DNA from: an uncultured Lachnospiraceae bacterium
Lineage (GTDB): Bacteria; Bacillota; Clostridia; Lachnospirales; Lachnospiraceae
DNA length: 58,833 nucleotides
NCBI GenBank assembly: GCA_947629585.1
Contig: CANREH010000008.1
Coordinates: 1-58,833, forward strand
Direction of reading: 5' to 3'
How positions within the stretch are numbered: the stretch's first letter is position 1; each line of letters starts with the position of its first letter. The position numbers and the translations under genes are program-made. The notes beneath the pieces were generated by a model that saw only the letters and a list, made by a program, of their open reading frames with translations, made no database searches and had not been told where the DNA came from. Positions 51,513-58,833 of the stretch are shown one piece after another.

Positions 51513-52922
51513 ATGGACAAACAAAAATCATTGCTGAAAAATGTATTACTATATTCAATCAGCAATTTTGGATCTAAAATATTGACGTTTCTAATCTTTC
51601 CGCTTTATACATATCATCTTACAACAGCAGAATTTGGGATATATGATACAACTGTATCGATTGTAAATATGCTGACTCCTATGTGCATATTAGCGATCCA
51701 TGAGGGGCTTCTGCGCTGGTTATTGAAGTCCAGTGAGCGGGAAGGCGATATATTAGGTACAGGATGTGGTCTGTATCTTGTTTTTACAGCAGTGCTGGAT
51801 GTAATACTCATCAGTTTTTTTAGTTTCTGGAAATGGGAACATTCGACGGTGTTTATTTTTCTTCTGACATCATCTACCCTCCAGACGGTTATGCAGTTTA
51901 TTGCAAGAGGTGCGCAGAAGAATAAAGTGTTTGCCATATCTGGTATCATCTATACGGTCGTTGTGCTTTTGCTTAATGTACTGCTTGTAGTCTGCTGGTC
52001 TTGCGGTGTTGATGGAATGTTGATATCGATGGCGATTGCGCATTTTTTAGCTGCAATGTATCTTATAGTAGAATTAAGGGATCTATTCAAAATAACACCG
52101 ATAAGATTCAGTAAGTCACTTGCACATGAGATGTTATTGTATTCTATTATGCTTGTGCCGAATCATATTAGTTGGTGGGTTATGAATGCATCTGATCGGA
52201 TTATGTTGACGTGGTTGGTGGGGAGTTCCATGACGGGCATTTACTCTCTGGCCTGTAAGTTCCCAACGGTTTTGTCCATTTTCCATTCATTGTTTTATCA
52301 AGCATGGCAAGAACAGGCTGTAAAAGAATATGAAAGCTGTTCGAGAGATGACTATTATTCGAAAGTTTTTAATGTTTATGCCAGATTCTCTGTAGGCATA
52401 ATACTTTGCTTGATTCCATTTTCTAAGTGGTTTATTATGCGCTTCATGAATGAAAGCTATAAAGCAAGTTATGTTTATGTGGGTGTACTGTTTTTGAGTA
52501 CGCTTTTTTATTCATTTTCGAATTTTTACGGCACGGGTTATATTAGTGCTATGGATACAAAAAAGGCGTTTTCCTCTACAGGAGTTGGTGCCATTGTTAA
52601 TATTGTGATTAATTTATTGTTGATGAAGAAGATTGGAATATGGGCTGCCTGTATTTCAACCTTGGTTGGTTATGTTGTTGTTTGGTGCGTAAGACTCAAG
52701 CAGACAAAAAAATATTTCTCTATTCGCGTTGATTGGAAAATGATGTGTGTGCTTATCGTTACGATTATTGTCTATTGTATTGTTGTTAATTATACATCCA
52801 TTGCACTGTGCTTGGTACTGGTAACTGCATCCTGCATAGTATGTTTTTTTATTAATAAGCGGCTCATCTTGTTTGCAGTAAAAAATTGTTTGAATATTAA
52901 CAGGTACATCCGAAAAAAATAA
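51513..52922 (+). CDS. wzx: Wzx-like polysaccharide flippase
   Basis: A 469-residue MOP-superfamily transporter with 12-14 membrane helices. It begins KSLLKNVLLYSISNFGSKIL followed by FLIFPLYTYHLTTAEFGIYD, the typical Wzx N-terminus, and has SDRIMLTWLVGSSMTGIYSL in the middle. It flips lipid-linked repeat units across the membrane for Wzy. It is the last gene of the glycan locus. AGAAGGGAAAG precedes the ATG. Confidence 0.92.
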   Translation: MDKQKSLLKNVLLYSISNFGSKILTFLIFPLYTYHLTTAEFGIYDTTVSIVNMLTPMCILAIHEGLLRWLLKSSEREGDILGTGCGLYLVFTAVLDVILISFFSFWKWEHSTVFIFLLTSSTLQTVMQFIARGAQKNKVFAISGIIYTVVVLLLNVLLVVCWSCGVDGMLISMAIAHFLAAMYLIVELRDLFKITPIRFSKSLAHEMLLYSIMLVPNHISWWVMNASDRIMLTWLVGSSMTGIYSLACKFPTVLSIFHSLFYQAWQEQAVKEYESCSRDDYYSKVFNVYARFSVGIILCLIPFSKWFIMRFMNESYKASYVYVGVLFLSTLFYSFSNFYGTGYISAMDTKKAFSSTGVGAIVNIVINLLLMKKIGIWAACISTLVGYVVVWCVRLKQTKKYFSIRVDWKMMCVLIVTIIVYCIVVNYTSIALCLVLVTASCIVCFFINKRLILFAVKNCLNINRYIRKK

Positions 52923-53017
52923 TAAATATTAATTGATAATCATAAATGTGGTATTGATGTGCCAAATAGCCTGCTTCAGAAAAGACAATAAGCAGGAAGT
53001 TCGTGAATTTGGTGCGA

Positions 53018-53077
53018 CAACTAGTATAAATGTTTTCAAATAGAGTCTACTTAATTTAAAAACATTTATACTAGTTG
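53018..53077. repeat. 19-bp perfect inverted repeat
   Basis: CAACTAGTATAAATGTTTT (53018-53036) and AAAACATTTATACTAGTTG (53059-53077) are exact complements separated by 22 bases. It follows the flippase by 95 bases. There is no poly-T tail on the plus strand, so it may mark the end of the horizontally acquired glycan locus rather than act as a simple terminator. Confidence 0.75.
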
Positions 53078-53251
53078 AAAGAGGGAGCGGATGGTAAAGC
53101 CATAGCTGCCATCATAATATTCAACCTTGCATCTGGTTCCATCATAGGTATCCTGAATCCGCTTTAATCCTACGAAAAAACTCTTTTGTGTTATCTGATT
53201 ATTACGAATATGCTTAGGTATGAGTTGCACAGGATTATTATATGTTCGCCA
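53066..53251 (-). pseudogene. Unrecognised decayed reading frame
   Basis: On the minus strand an open frame of about 60 codons without a start codon (…IRNNQITQKSFFVGLKRIQD …YDGSYGFTIRSLF) ends at TAA 53068-53066 inside the inverted repeat. Its composition is protein-like, but I do not recognise it; it looks like a gene's 3' end left behind. The rest of 52923-53307 holds nothing else I can name. Confidence 0.3.
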
Positions 53252-53307
53252 TCAACGCTTTGTACTTACAAAAAATTGATTGAATAATTGTTCCTGATTT
53301 TATTCAG

Positions 53308-53658
53308 TTAGAACATTTTCATCAGAATGGCCTGATCTTCTTTTTTAATTTTTAATGCTTTCATGGTATCGTCAACGCTTACCTTAAATGAATCCATGAT
53401 ATTCTTGACGTCATTCATTAAAGAAAGTTTCAGTCTTGCTTTTTCGCTGCTTTCGAGTCTGTCTTCCTGTCTTGCCTTATCCGTCATGTCTTGAACAGTT
53501 TTGCACATGTCAATCACTTCCGAATCATCAATAATAATTTCCGTATTCGTACACACACTTATTACCCTTGTGGCTTCTATGTCGAGATCATGCAGGCTGC
53601 TTTCTTTTGAGAGGAATGCATCCAATTCACACTGGGCTTTATTCTTTGTTATTTTCAT
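53308..53658 (-). CDS. Small helical protein coupled to the AAA/DUF1703 gene
   Basis: A 116-residue protein beginning MKITKNKAQCELDAFLSKES at ATG 53658, which overlaps the TGA of the upstream gene (ATGA), so translation is coupled. The C-terminal half (EVIDMCKTVQDMTDKARQED, and a final helix with VSVDDTMKALKIKKEDQAIL) resembles the tail of Rpn/PD-(D/E)XK transposase-like proteins without their nuclease core. It may be a truncated tail kept by coupling, or an accessory subunit. Confidence 0.6.
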   Translation of the reverse strand: MKITKNKAQCELDAFLSKESSLHDLDIEATRVISVCTNTEIIIDDSEVIDMCKTVQDMTDKARQEDRLESSEKARLKLSLMNDVKNIMDSFKVSVDDTMKALKIKKEDQAILMKMF

Positions 53659-55409
53659 TCTGATTTTACCATACAGGATTTTCCGCAAAAACAGATCCCG
53701 TATTTAAGCACTTGATATCCGGTGTCTTTAAATTCGTAGTCATATTTTTCGTTGTTTATTTGCTGTAATGCCCTATTGCATCCATTTTCCATTTGATTCG
53801 GCTTGGAAACATGTTTAAATTCCATGATGATTGCAGGTTTTTCTGTGTTTTCCGGATAAAAAATTAAATCTGATCTGCCGGTGCCGGTTTCACGGTTGGA
53901 TTTTATTTGATAGCATTCTAAGTTTTTATATAATCCAAGCATGAATCCATGGTAAAAGGATTCCTGGCTGTCGTAAAAGCTGATGGACTGCATCAAAATA
54001 TGGTTGATGGACGTTTGGATTTCTTTTGTTTTTCCATGCAGGGTATCTGTGTACAGTTTTTCCTGATGGTTCATAGTAATTTCTTCGAACCATTCCCGGA
54101 TAATGTTTTTATAAATGCTTCTGATTTCCCGGTTGGGAATTTTTACAAGGGCATAGATTTGATCCCTGTCCAGTTCTGTAAAGTTTTGTTTGTGTATTTC
54201 TTCGAGTTCTTTTCCTGACAATTCTTTTACTTTTGTTAGATATCCGGTAAAAAATAAAAAATTCCAAAAATTATCGTTATTTTTCTTTTTGTGGTTTGAT
54301 ATATCGTAATACGTGATTTCTTCCATGATCTGTATCAGAATGGTTTCTCCTCGAATCAGGCGTTCTAACTGCTTTTTTGTATAAGGATCTGTTTTTACAA
54401 GAACGTCGGTTACAATGCTGTTAGAGCTGGTATTAGCCCAGTAAGGTTCCGGTTTGGCAGAGGCGTTGTATATTAATGCCTTAACAAATTTAATCACAGA
54501 CCAGGGGTTGTAAATATTGGTATTGCCAAAGTAATAGCCGTCATACCAGTCTTTTATGCTGTCATAAGACGGTCCGCAGCCATAAAAGGACAGCATTTCT
54601 TTTACTTCTTTTTCCAAAAAGCCGAAATGTTCGCTGTATTCCTGGTTTCGTATAGAAATGGTGTCTAAATTATTTAGACCAGTGAAAATGCTTTCTTTGC
54701 TGATGCGCAGGCATCCTGTGATAACGGCAAATTCCAATGACAGGTTATTTTTGAGCACTGATTCAAATAAGGAACGGATAAAATCAATCATTTCTGGATA
54801 AAATCCGCCGGAATAAGCGGCTTCTAATGGTACGTCATATTCGTCAATAAAAACAAGAGGCTTTTTGCCAGTGTGCTCGTAGATACAGTCGCTTAAGAAT
54901 TTTAAAGAATTTGCATAATTATCATAATCAGTATTTTTTTCCATTATTTTTTGAAAACGCTCTTTTTTATGTTTTAAGAGAACAGGGCTGTCTAATAAAT
55001 ATGAATGTCTTTCAAATTCCCTGGAAATTTCATCGGTTAATTGCGCATAGGAAGATTGGAAGCTTCGCTGTTTTGCGGATTTTAGTGTCAAGTGAATGAC
55101 AGGAAACCGACACATGCAGGGTTCGTATTCTTCTTTCAAGTCCATAATTTTTAATCCGTCGAATAATCTTTTATGTTCTTTATTTTTTGACGGGATTTGG
55201 CAGTCTTCAAAAAAATACTGTAACATACTTAGGTTCAGGGTTTTTCCGAAGCGGCGCGGTCTGGTAAATAAATTTACTTTTCCTTTTAGCGTTAATAATT
55301 CCTGAATCATCAGTGTTTTATCAACGTAATAATATCCCTTATCAATAATTTCCTTAAAATCATCAATCCCTATTGGAAGCGGTTTAAAATCTGGCGGTAA
55401 TTCCTTCAT
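53655..55409 (-). CDS. DUF1703 AAA-ATPase-like / PD-(D/E)XK protein
   Basis: A 584-residue two-domain protein of a family abundant in gut anaerobes. The N-terminal AAA-ATPase-like domain (PF09820 type) has LPIGIDDFKEIIDKGYYYVD, VNLFTRPRRFGKTLNLSML (Walker A variant with RPRRFGKT) and KPLVFIDEYDVPLEAAYSGG (Walker B). The C-terminal nuclease-like domain has GTGRSDLIFYPE and IIMEFKHVSK, matching D...ExK. Its role is unproven; defence or mobile functions have been proposed. It is preceded by a consensus promoter. No close neighbour besides the coupled small gene. Confidence 0.88.
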   Translation of the reverse strand: MKELPPDFKPLPIGIDDFKEIIDKGYYYVDKTLMIQELLTLKGKVNLFTRPRRFGKTLNLSMLQYFFEDCQIPSKNKEHKRLFDGLKIMDLKEEYEPCMCRFPVIHLTLKSAKQRSFQSSYAQLTDEISREFERHSYLLDSPVLLKHKKERFQKIMEKNTDYDNYANSLKFLSDCIYEHTGKKPLVFIDEYDVPLEAAYSGGFYPEMIDFIRSLFESVLKNNLSLEFAVITGCLRISKESIFTGLNNLDTISIRNQEYSEHFGFLEKEVKEMLSFYGCGPSYDSIKDWYDGYYFGNTNIYNPWSVIKFVKALIYNASAKPEPYWANTSSNSIVTDVLVKTDPYTKKQLERLIRGETILIQIMEEITYYDISNHKKKNNDNFWNFLFFTGYLTKVKELSGKELEEIHKQNFTELDRDQIYALVKIPNREIRSIYKNIIREWFEEITMNHQEKLYTDTLHGKTKEIQTSINHILMQSISFYDSQESFYHGFMLGLYKNLECYQIKSNRETGTGRSDLIFYPENTEKPAIIMEFKHVSKPNQMENGCNRALQQINNEKYDYEFKDTGYQVLKYGICFCGKSCMVKSE

Positions 55410-55466
55410 GCTAAGACCTCCCGGAAAATGGCGTTCTCAATGAATCTTCTATAATTAGTTAGTCAG

Positions 55467-55495
55467 ATTATAGCATGTACATTCAAAGGTTGCAA
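55467..55495 (-). promoter_or_regulatory. Sigma-A promoter of the DUF1703 operon
   Basis: Minus strand: TTGCAA (55495-55490), 17-base spacer, then the consensus TATAAT (55472-55467), 58 bases before the start codon. Confidence 0.65.
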
Positions 55496-55583
55496 GTGCA
55501 GAGCACGAAGCAGTCTGCAGGCCTGCCTGCGCCGGGAGGCAGAGACCGTTTCCCATCAGATATAAATAATGAGAAAAATAGTT

Positions 55584-55612
55584 TTGACAGATTTCCAATT
55601 ACATGATATGAT
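55584..55612 (+). promoter_or_regulatory. Sigma-A promoter of the sugar-binding lipoprotein gene
   Basis: TTGACA (55584-55589), exactly 17 bases, TATGAT (55607-55612). One of the strongest matches in the window; 66 bases before the start. Confidence 0.7.
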
Positions 55613-55677
55613 GGTAGCAGGGTGAGATGGATGTAATGGGAAAAAATTATGCTGACAGGCAGAGGAGGTTTTTATTT

Positions 55678-56826
55678 ATGAAGAAACGTTTTTTAGCTTT
55701 GGCTTGTGTGCTTGGGCTGCTGACAGGGTGCGGGGATGCGGTGGTTGAGGAGCCGTATATTCCGGACACGACGAATCAAACGGGAACGCAGGAGGCGGCA
55801 GGCACTGCGGATACCGGGAGCAGTTCTGCGGCTGCGGATACTCAGAAGGAAGATAGCGGGAGCAGCAGTTCCGACGGTAATATTGTGGTTGGCTTTGCGC
55901 AGGTTGGCGCGGAGTCAAGCTGGAGGATTGCCAATACAGAATCCATGAAGAATACGTTTTCCGAAGAGAACGGCTATACCCTGCTGTTTGAGGACGGGGA
56001 GCAGAAGCAGGAGAACCAGATTAAGGCGATCCGCTCCTTTATTGAAAAGAAAGTAGATTATATTGTACTGGCGCCGGCGACGGAGGACGGATGGGATGAT
56101 GTATTAAAGGAAGCGAAGGATGCAGAGATCCCTGTCATTATGGTTGACCGTATGGCGAAGGTTTCCAGTGAGGATTTGTATGCCGCATGGGTAGGCTCTA
56201 ATTTTGAACTGGAAGGGAAGAAGGCGTGCGCATGGCTGAAGGCTTATGCCGATTCCCAGAATGTGACGGAATTGAATATTGTGGATATCCAGGGAACGAT
56301 GGATGCGTCGGCGCAGATTGGGCGCACGGCGGGGCTGAATGCTGCCGTGGAGGAGAACGGCTGGAACCTGCTTGGCGCAGAGACGGGAAATTTTACGCAG
56401 GCACAGGGAAAGACCGTTATGGAAGGTTTTATTGATAAGTTTGGCGATGATATCAATGTGGTTTACTGCGAAAATGATGATGAAGCCTTTGGGGCAATCG
56501 AAGCGTTGAAAGAAGCCGGATATCAGGTTGGGACGGATCTGGCGGGAGGAGAAATCCTTGTAATGGCTTTTGACAGCACGAACCCGGGGCTTACAAGCGC
56601 GTTGTCCGGCGAGATTGGGTGCGATACGGAGTGCAATCCGCTCCACGGCTCCAGGGTGGAGGAAATCATCAAAGCGCTGGAAGCAGGGCAGACGGTGGAA
56701 AAGCAGCAGTATGTGGACGAGGAAATTTTTGCCTCCCCGCAGGATATTACAAGCATCGATGTGGACGGCTCTTCTTATGAGGTTACTGTTTTGACGCAGG
56801 ACGTCATTGACGGCAGGGCTTATTGA
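55678..56826 (+). CDS. Sugar ABC-transporter substrate-binding lipoprotein (YtfQ-like)
   Basis: I place the start at ATG 55678 (MKKRFLAL) with AGAGGAGG 9 bases upstream, giving 382 residues. A lipoprotein signal ends in the lipobox LLTGC (Cys18). After a Ser/Thr/Asp-rich linker comes a type 1 periplasmic-binding fold: NIVVGFAQVGAESSWRIANT, EQKQENQIKAIRSFIEKKVD, APATEDGWDDVLKEAKDAEI, VVYCENDDEAFGAIEALKEA. This closely follows YtfQ, the galactofuranose binder. No permease or ATPase gene is adjacent, so it may instead feed signals to the sensor kinase next to it. Confidence 0.88.
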   Translation: MKKRFLALACVLGLLTGCGDAVVEEPYIPDTTNQTGTQEAAGTADTGSSSAAADTQKEDSGSSSSDGNIVVGFAQVGAESSWRIANTESMKNTFSEENGYTLLFEDGEQKQENQIKAIRSFIEKKVDYIVLAPATEDGWDDVLKEAKDAEIPVIMVDRMAKVSSEDLYAAWVGSNFELEGKKACAWLKAYADSQNVTELNIVDIQGTMDASAQIGRTAGLNAAVEENGWNLLGAETGNFTQAQGKTVMEGFIDKFGDDINVVYCENDDEAFGAIEALKEAGYQVGTDLAGGEILVMAFDSTNPGLTSALSGEIGCDTECNPLHGSRVEEIIKALEAGQTVEKQQYVDEEIFASPQDITSIDVDGSSYEVTVLTQDVIDGRAY

Positions 56827-56847
56827 TTCAGGAATTGCTGCAGGAGG

Positions 56848-56897
56848 CGGCAGAAAAAGCAGGATTGGAGACAACCCCTGTTTTTTCTGCCGTATTT
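56848..56897 (+). terminator. Rho-independent terminator
   Basis: CGGCAGAAAAA (56848-56858) pairs perfectly with TTTTTCTGCCG (56882-56892), with inner CAGG/CCTG pairing, followed by TATTTTA. It ends the lipoprotein transcript. Confidence 0.8.
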
Positions 56898-56999
56898 TAC
56901 TATGAGAGACGCTAACCCGTATGAGCAAAACAGTGATGCGAACGAATGAGAGCAGCACGATTTGCGAATATGGGCAGGGGAGCGAGAGTGCAAACCCCG

Positions 57000-57041
57000 G
57001 TGGGCTTTTATTCATGGCAGTGCCGGGCATGCCCGGCATGG
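57000..57041. repeat. Dispersed palindromic repeat, copy 2 (inverted)
   Basis: GTGCCGGGCATGCCCGGCAT is the exact reverse complement of the 20-mer at 32905-32924, and the flank GGGCTTTTATTCATGGC matches the inverted flank there (CATAAATAAAAGTCC) with few mismatches. It lies 14 bases before the kinase start codon. Confidence 0.7.
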
Positions 57042-57051
57042 GAGTTTTGGA

Positions 57052-58548
57052 ATGAAAATAAAGGAAAAATTTCAGAATTTAAAGCTGGCGACAAGGATTG
57101 CCCTGACAATGCTCAGCATTTTTATCCCGATTTCTATGCTGTTAACAGCATGGTTTCTGTATACGGTTTATTACAACCACAAGTATGATCAGCTTGCCGA
57201 AAACGCCACGATACTCAGCGAGTTCAGCCTTGATTTTAAGGATAATTTTGACTATGAAATTTATCTGATGATTGTCGGCAGTTTAAGGCTGTCCCAGACT
57301 AAGGCGATCCCTTATATAGAAGAGGCGGAGAAGGTGCTTTCCAGCATTGATTTATCCCAGGAGGCTGCGGAAAATATTGAGCAGATTAAGCAGAACCGGA
57401 AATATCTGGAAAAATTGCGGGAGTATACCGGGGTTTTGGACGATAAAATTGTGAAAGGCACGGGATATGATGAGAAAATGCGGATCTGGGAAAATGACGT
57501 CATGGTCGTGACGACGTTAATCCAGGAAAATATCCTGAATATTTTACATAATGAAACGAAGATTATTGCGGACGTGAGGCGGCAGATGGAAAAGGCAAGA
57601 GGGCAGATCCTGTTTTTAAGCGGAGGGCTGTTAGTGTTTGCCTTATTGCTGATTACGCTGACGACTATTATGGTTTCCCGGACGGTGACAAAGCCGATCC
57701 TGTATCTGCAGAACTTGACGCAGCGGGTGGCAGGCGGGGATCTTACGGTGCGCTCGGAGCTGACGACCGGGGCGGAGGTAAAGAAATTAAGCGATTCCCT
57801 GAATCTGATGATTGGGCAGATCAGTTCGCTGATTGAGAGAAACCGTTTGAAACAGATCCGCCTGCGGGAAGCGGAGCTGGAGGTTCTGCAGACGCAGATC
57901 AACCCGCATTTCCTTTACAATACATTGGACACGATTGTATGGCTTGCAGAGGCGGGAAAGCAGAAGGAAGTGGTCCAGATTGTGGAAAACCTGTCCAGTT
58001 TTTTCCGCGTGACATTAAATAAAGGGGATGATATGGCGCTTGTGGAGCAGGAATGTATCCATGTGGAAAGCTACCTGAAAATCCAGCAGATCCGTTATCA
58101 GGATATTTTATCGTATGAAATTGAGATTCCGCAGGAGCTTAAACAGTACCGCATCCCGAAGATTACGCTCCAGCCTTTGGTGGAAAACGCGCTATACCAC
58201 GGCATTAAAAATAAGCGGGGACAGGGGAGCATAAAGATTGGGGGCAGGGAGGAGGAAGAGAGGTTTCTTTTATGGGTTTCCGATAACGGGATTGGCATGA
58301 AGGAGGAGAGGCTTTCTGAAATACGGGAGGCATTAAAGCCGGAAGCCAGACGGAGAAAGGATTCTTACGGCCTTTATAATGTTAATGAAAGGCTGCGGCT
58401 GAAATTTGGCGCAGAGTCGTATCTGGATATAGAAAGTGAATATGGCAGGGGGACGACGGTAAAGGTCTGTCTGCCGAAAACGGTTTCGGGAGAGATTTCG
58501 GAATATGAAGCAGGGAGGGTACTTCGGGAAGAATTGAACCAGAAGTAG
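57052..58548 (+). CDS. LytS-like sensor histidine kinase with HAMP domain
   Basis: A 498-residue membrane kinase, start ATG 57052 (GGGAG 8 bases upstream); a longer frame from 56962 runs through the repeat and is rejected. Two membrane helices (about 17-40 and 185-207) enclose an extracytoplasmic sensor domain, then a HAMP domain (about 208-260), and a His_kinase domain of the LytS/YesM type with QTQINPHFLYNTLDTIVW (phospho-acceptor His286) and the ATP-binding VSDNGIGMKEE. The adjacent sugar-binding lipoprotein is a likely ligand presenter; the regulator follows after 13 bases. Confidence 0.92.
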   Translation: MKIKEKFQNLKLATRIALTMLSIFIPISMLLTAWFLYTVYYNHKYDQLAENATILSEFSLDFKDNFDYEIYLMIVGSLRLSQTKAIPYIEEAEKVLSSIDLSQEAAENIEQIKQNRKYLEKLREYTGVLDDKIVKGTGYDEKMRIWENDVMVVTTLIQENILNILHNETKIIADVRRQMEKARGQILFLSGGLLVFALLLITLTTIMVSRTVTKPILYLQNLTQRVAGGDLTVRSELTTGAEVKKLSDSLNLMIGQISSLIERNRLKQIRLREAELEVLQTQINPHFLYNTLDTIVWLAEAGKQKEVVQIVENLSSFFRVTLNKGDDMALVEQECIHVESYLKIQQIRYQDILSYEIEIPQELKQYRIPKITLQPLVENALYHGIKNKRGQGSIKIGGREEEERFLLWVSDNGIGMKEERLSEIREALKPEARRRKDSYGLYNVNERLRLKFGAESYLDIESEYGRGTTVKVCLPKTVSGEISEYEAGRVLREELNQK

Positions 58549-58561
58549 AAAGAGGCAGGTT

Positions 58562-58833
58562 ATGATAAAGTTATTTTTAGTAGAGGATGAGGTTATTGTA
58601 AGGAACGGAATTAAAAACAATATCGACTGGGAGGAAGAGGGGATTGAGTTTGCAGGGGAGGCAAGCGACGGGGAGCTTGCCTATCCGCTGATCCAGAAGA
58701 TCAAGCCGGATATTTTAATCACGGACATTAAAATGCCGTTTATGGACGGGCTGGAGCTGACCGAGCTTGTGCGGAAGGATTTTCCCGATATGAAGATTAT
58801 TATTTTAAGCGGGTATGATGATTTTTCTTATGC
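58562..58833 (+). CDS. YesN-like response regulator, N-terminal part (runs off the window)
   Basis: The first 90 residues of a receiver domain: IKLFLVEDEVIVRNGIKNNI, then DILITDIKMPFMDGLEL with the phosphorylated Asp55, then IILSGYDDFSYA. The SGYDDFSYA signature is typical of YesN-family regulators, which usually end in an AraC-type DNA-binding domain lying beyond 58833. AAAGAGGCAGG precedes the ATG. Partner of the kinase at 57052. Confidence 0.93.
   Translation, partial: MIKLFLVEDEVIVRNGIKNNIDWEEEGIEFAGEASDGELAYPLIQKIKPDILITDIKMPFMDGLELTELVRKDFPDMKIIILSGYDDFSY

Noticed and set aside
56104-57039. Minus-strand 311-codon frame opposite the lipoprotein gene
   Set aside because: Runs through a terminator and the dispersed repeat and has no recognisable protein features.
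56962-57051. Thirty-codon N-terminal extension of the sensor kinase
   Set aside because: Encoded by the dispersed repeat, with no ribosome site; ATG 57052 has GGGAG upstream and begins before the first membrane helix.
1-58833. tRNA or rRNA genes
   Set aside because: No cloverleaf-like segments with conserved T-arm sequence and no rRNA signature were noticed anywhere in the window; a tRNAscan run would settle this.

Overview
The window looks like a chromosomal segment of a motile, Gram-positive gut Clostridium of the family Lachnospiraceae. The signs are AGGAGG-type ribosome-binding sites with many GTG/TTG starts, a SigD-type flagellar promoter, LoaP-controlled surface-polysaccharide genes, and protein families typical of that group (DUF6240, DUF1703 AAA-ATPases, Hol_Tox peptides, LytS/YesN sensors). 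Genus is inference only.

Layout. (1) 1-3.7 kb: remnant of an EamA transporter, rsmI, a large hairpin repeat, a two-TM protein with three 48-residue FliM-like repeats, and a DEDDh exonuclease. (2) 3.7-10.3 kb: flagellar filament operon behind a SigD promoter: FliK-like DUF6240 protein, flagellin, FliS-like chaperone, galE. (3) 10.3-18.5 kb: the most novel block. Two otherwise unrelated small proteins (10404, 14318) share an N-terminal leader of the form MKxYEKP...EGVYAASG. Around them lie a PqqD-HPr-kinase-like fusion, a Ser/His signal-peptidase-like protein, an ABC exporter, a PF14907-type nucleotidyltransferase and a stand-alone PqqD protein. There is no radical SAM enzyme or cyclase. I read this as a candidate undescribed leader-peptide maturation and export system. 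It is interrupted by a broken type I toxin (Hol_Tox) locus and a nuclease pseudogene with an in-frame amber codon. (4) 16.9-31.3 kb: from a good sigma-A promoter, one long operon runs from the nucleotidyltransferase and PqqD genes through DUF2304 into a Pel-type exopolysaccharide system: an SDR-PelD fusion carrying an RxxD c-di-GMP-type motif, PelE-like, a polytopic membrane protein, two glycosyltransferases, a PelA-like DUF2194 protein, PelF and PelG. malQ and an HdeD-like protein follow.

(5) 33.7-35.4 kb: an AT-rich XhoI/PaeR7I-type restriction-modification pair on the minus strand. (6) 35.7-52.9 kb: an AT-rich surface-glycan locus headed by a recombinase-like protein lacking its catalytic C-terminus and a LoaP antiterminator with an extra KOW-like domain. 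Next comes about 1.3 kb of leader and decayed DNA, then acyltransferase, FAD oxidoreductase, glycosyltransferases, SDR, TIM-barrel isomerase, WecG/TagA, LicD, TagD-like cytidylyltransferase, YdjC/ChbG deacetylase, Wzy, pyruvyltransferase, FrhB-like iron-sulfur protein and Wzx. (7) 53.3-55.4 kb: a DUF1703 AAA/PD-(D/E)XK protein with a translationally coupled small partner. (8) 55.6-58.8 kb: a sugar-binding lipoprotein, LytS-like kinase and YesN-like regulator (truncated by the window end).

Limits: family names come from recognising sequence motifs by eye; no database search or folding was run. Promoters and terminators are sequence matches only. Base composition was judged by eye: regions 5 and 6 are clearly more AT-rich than regions 2-4, consistent with horizontal acquisition.
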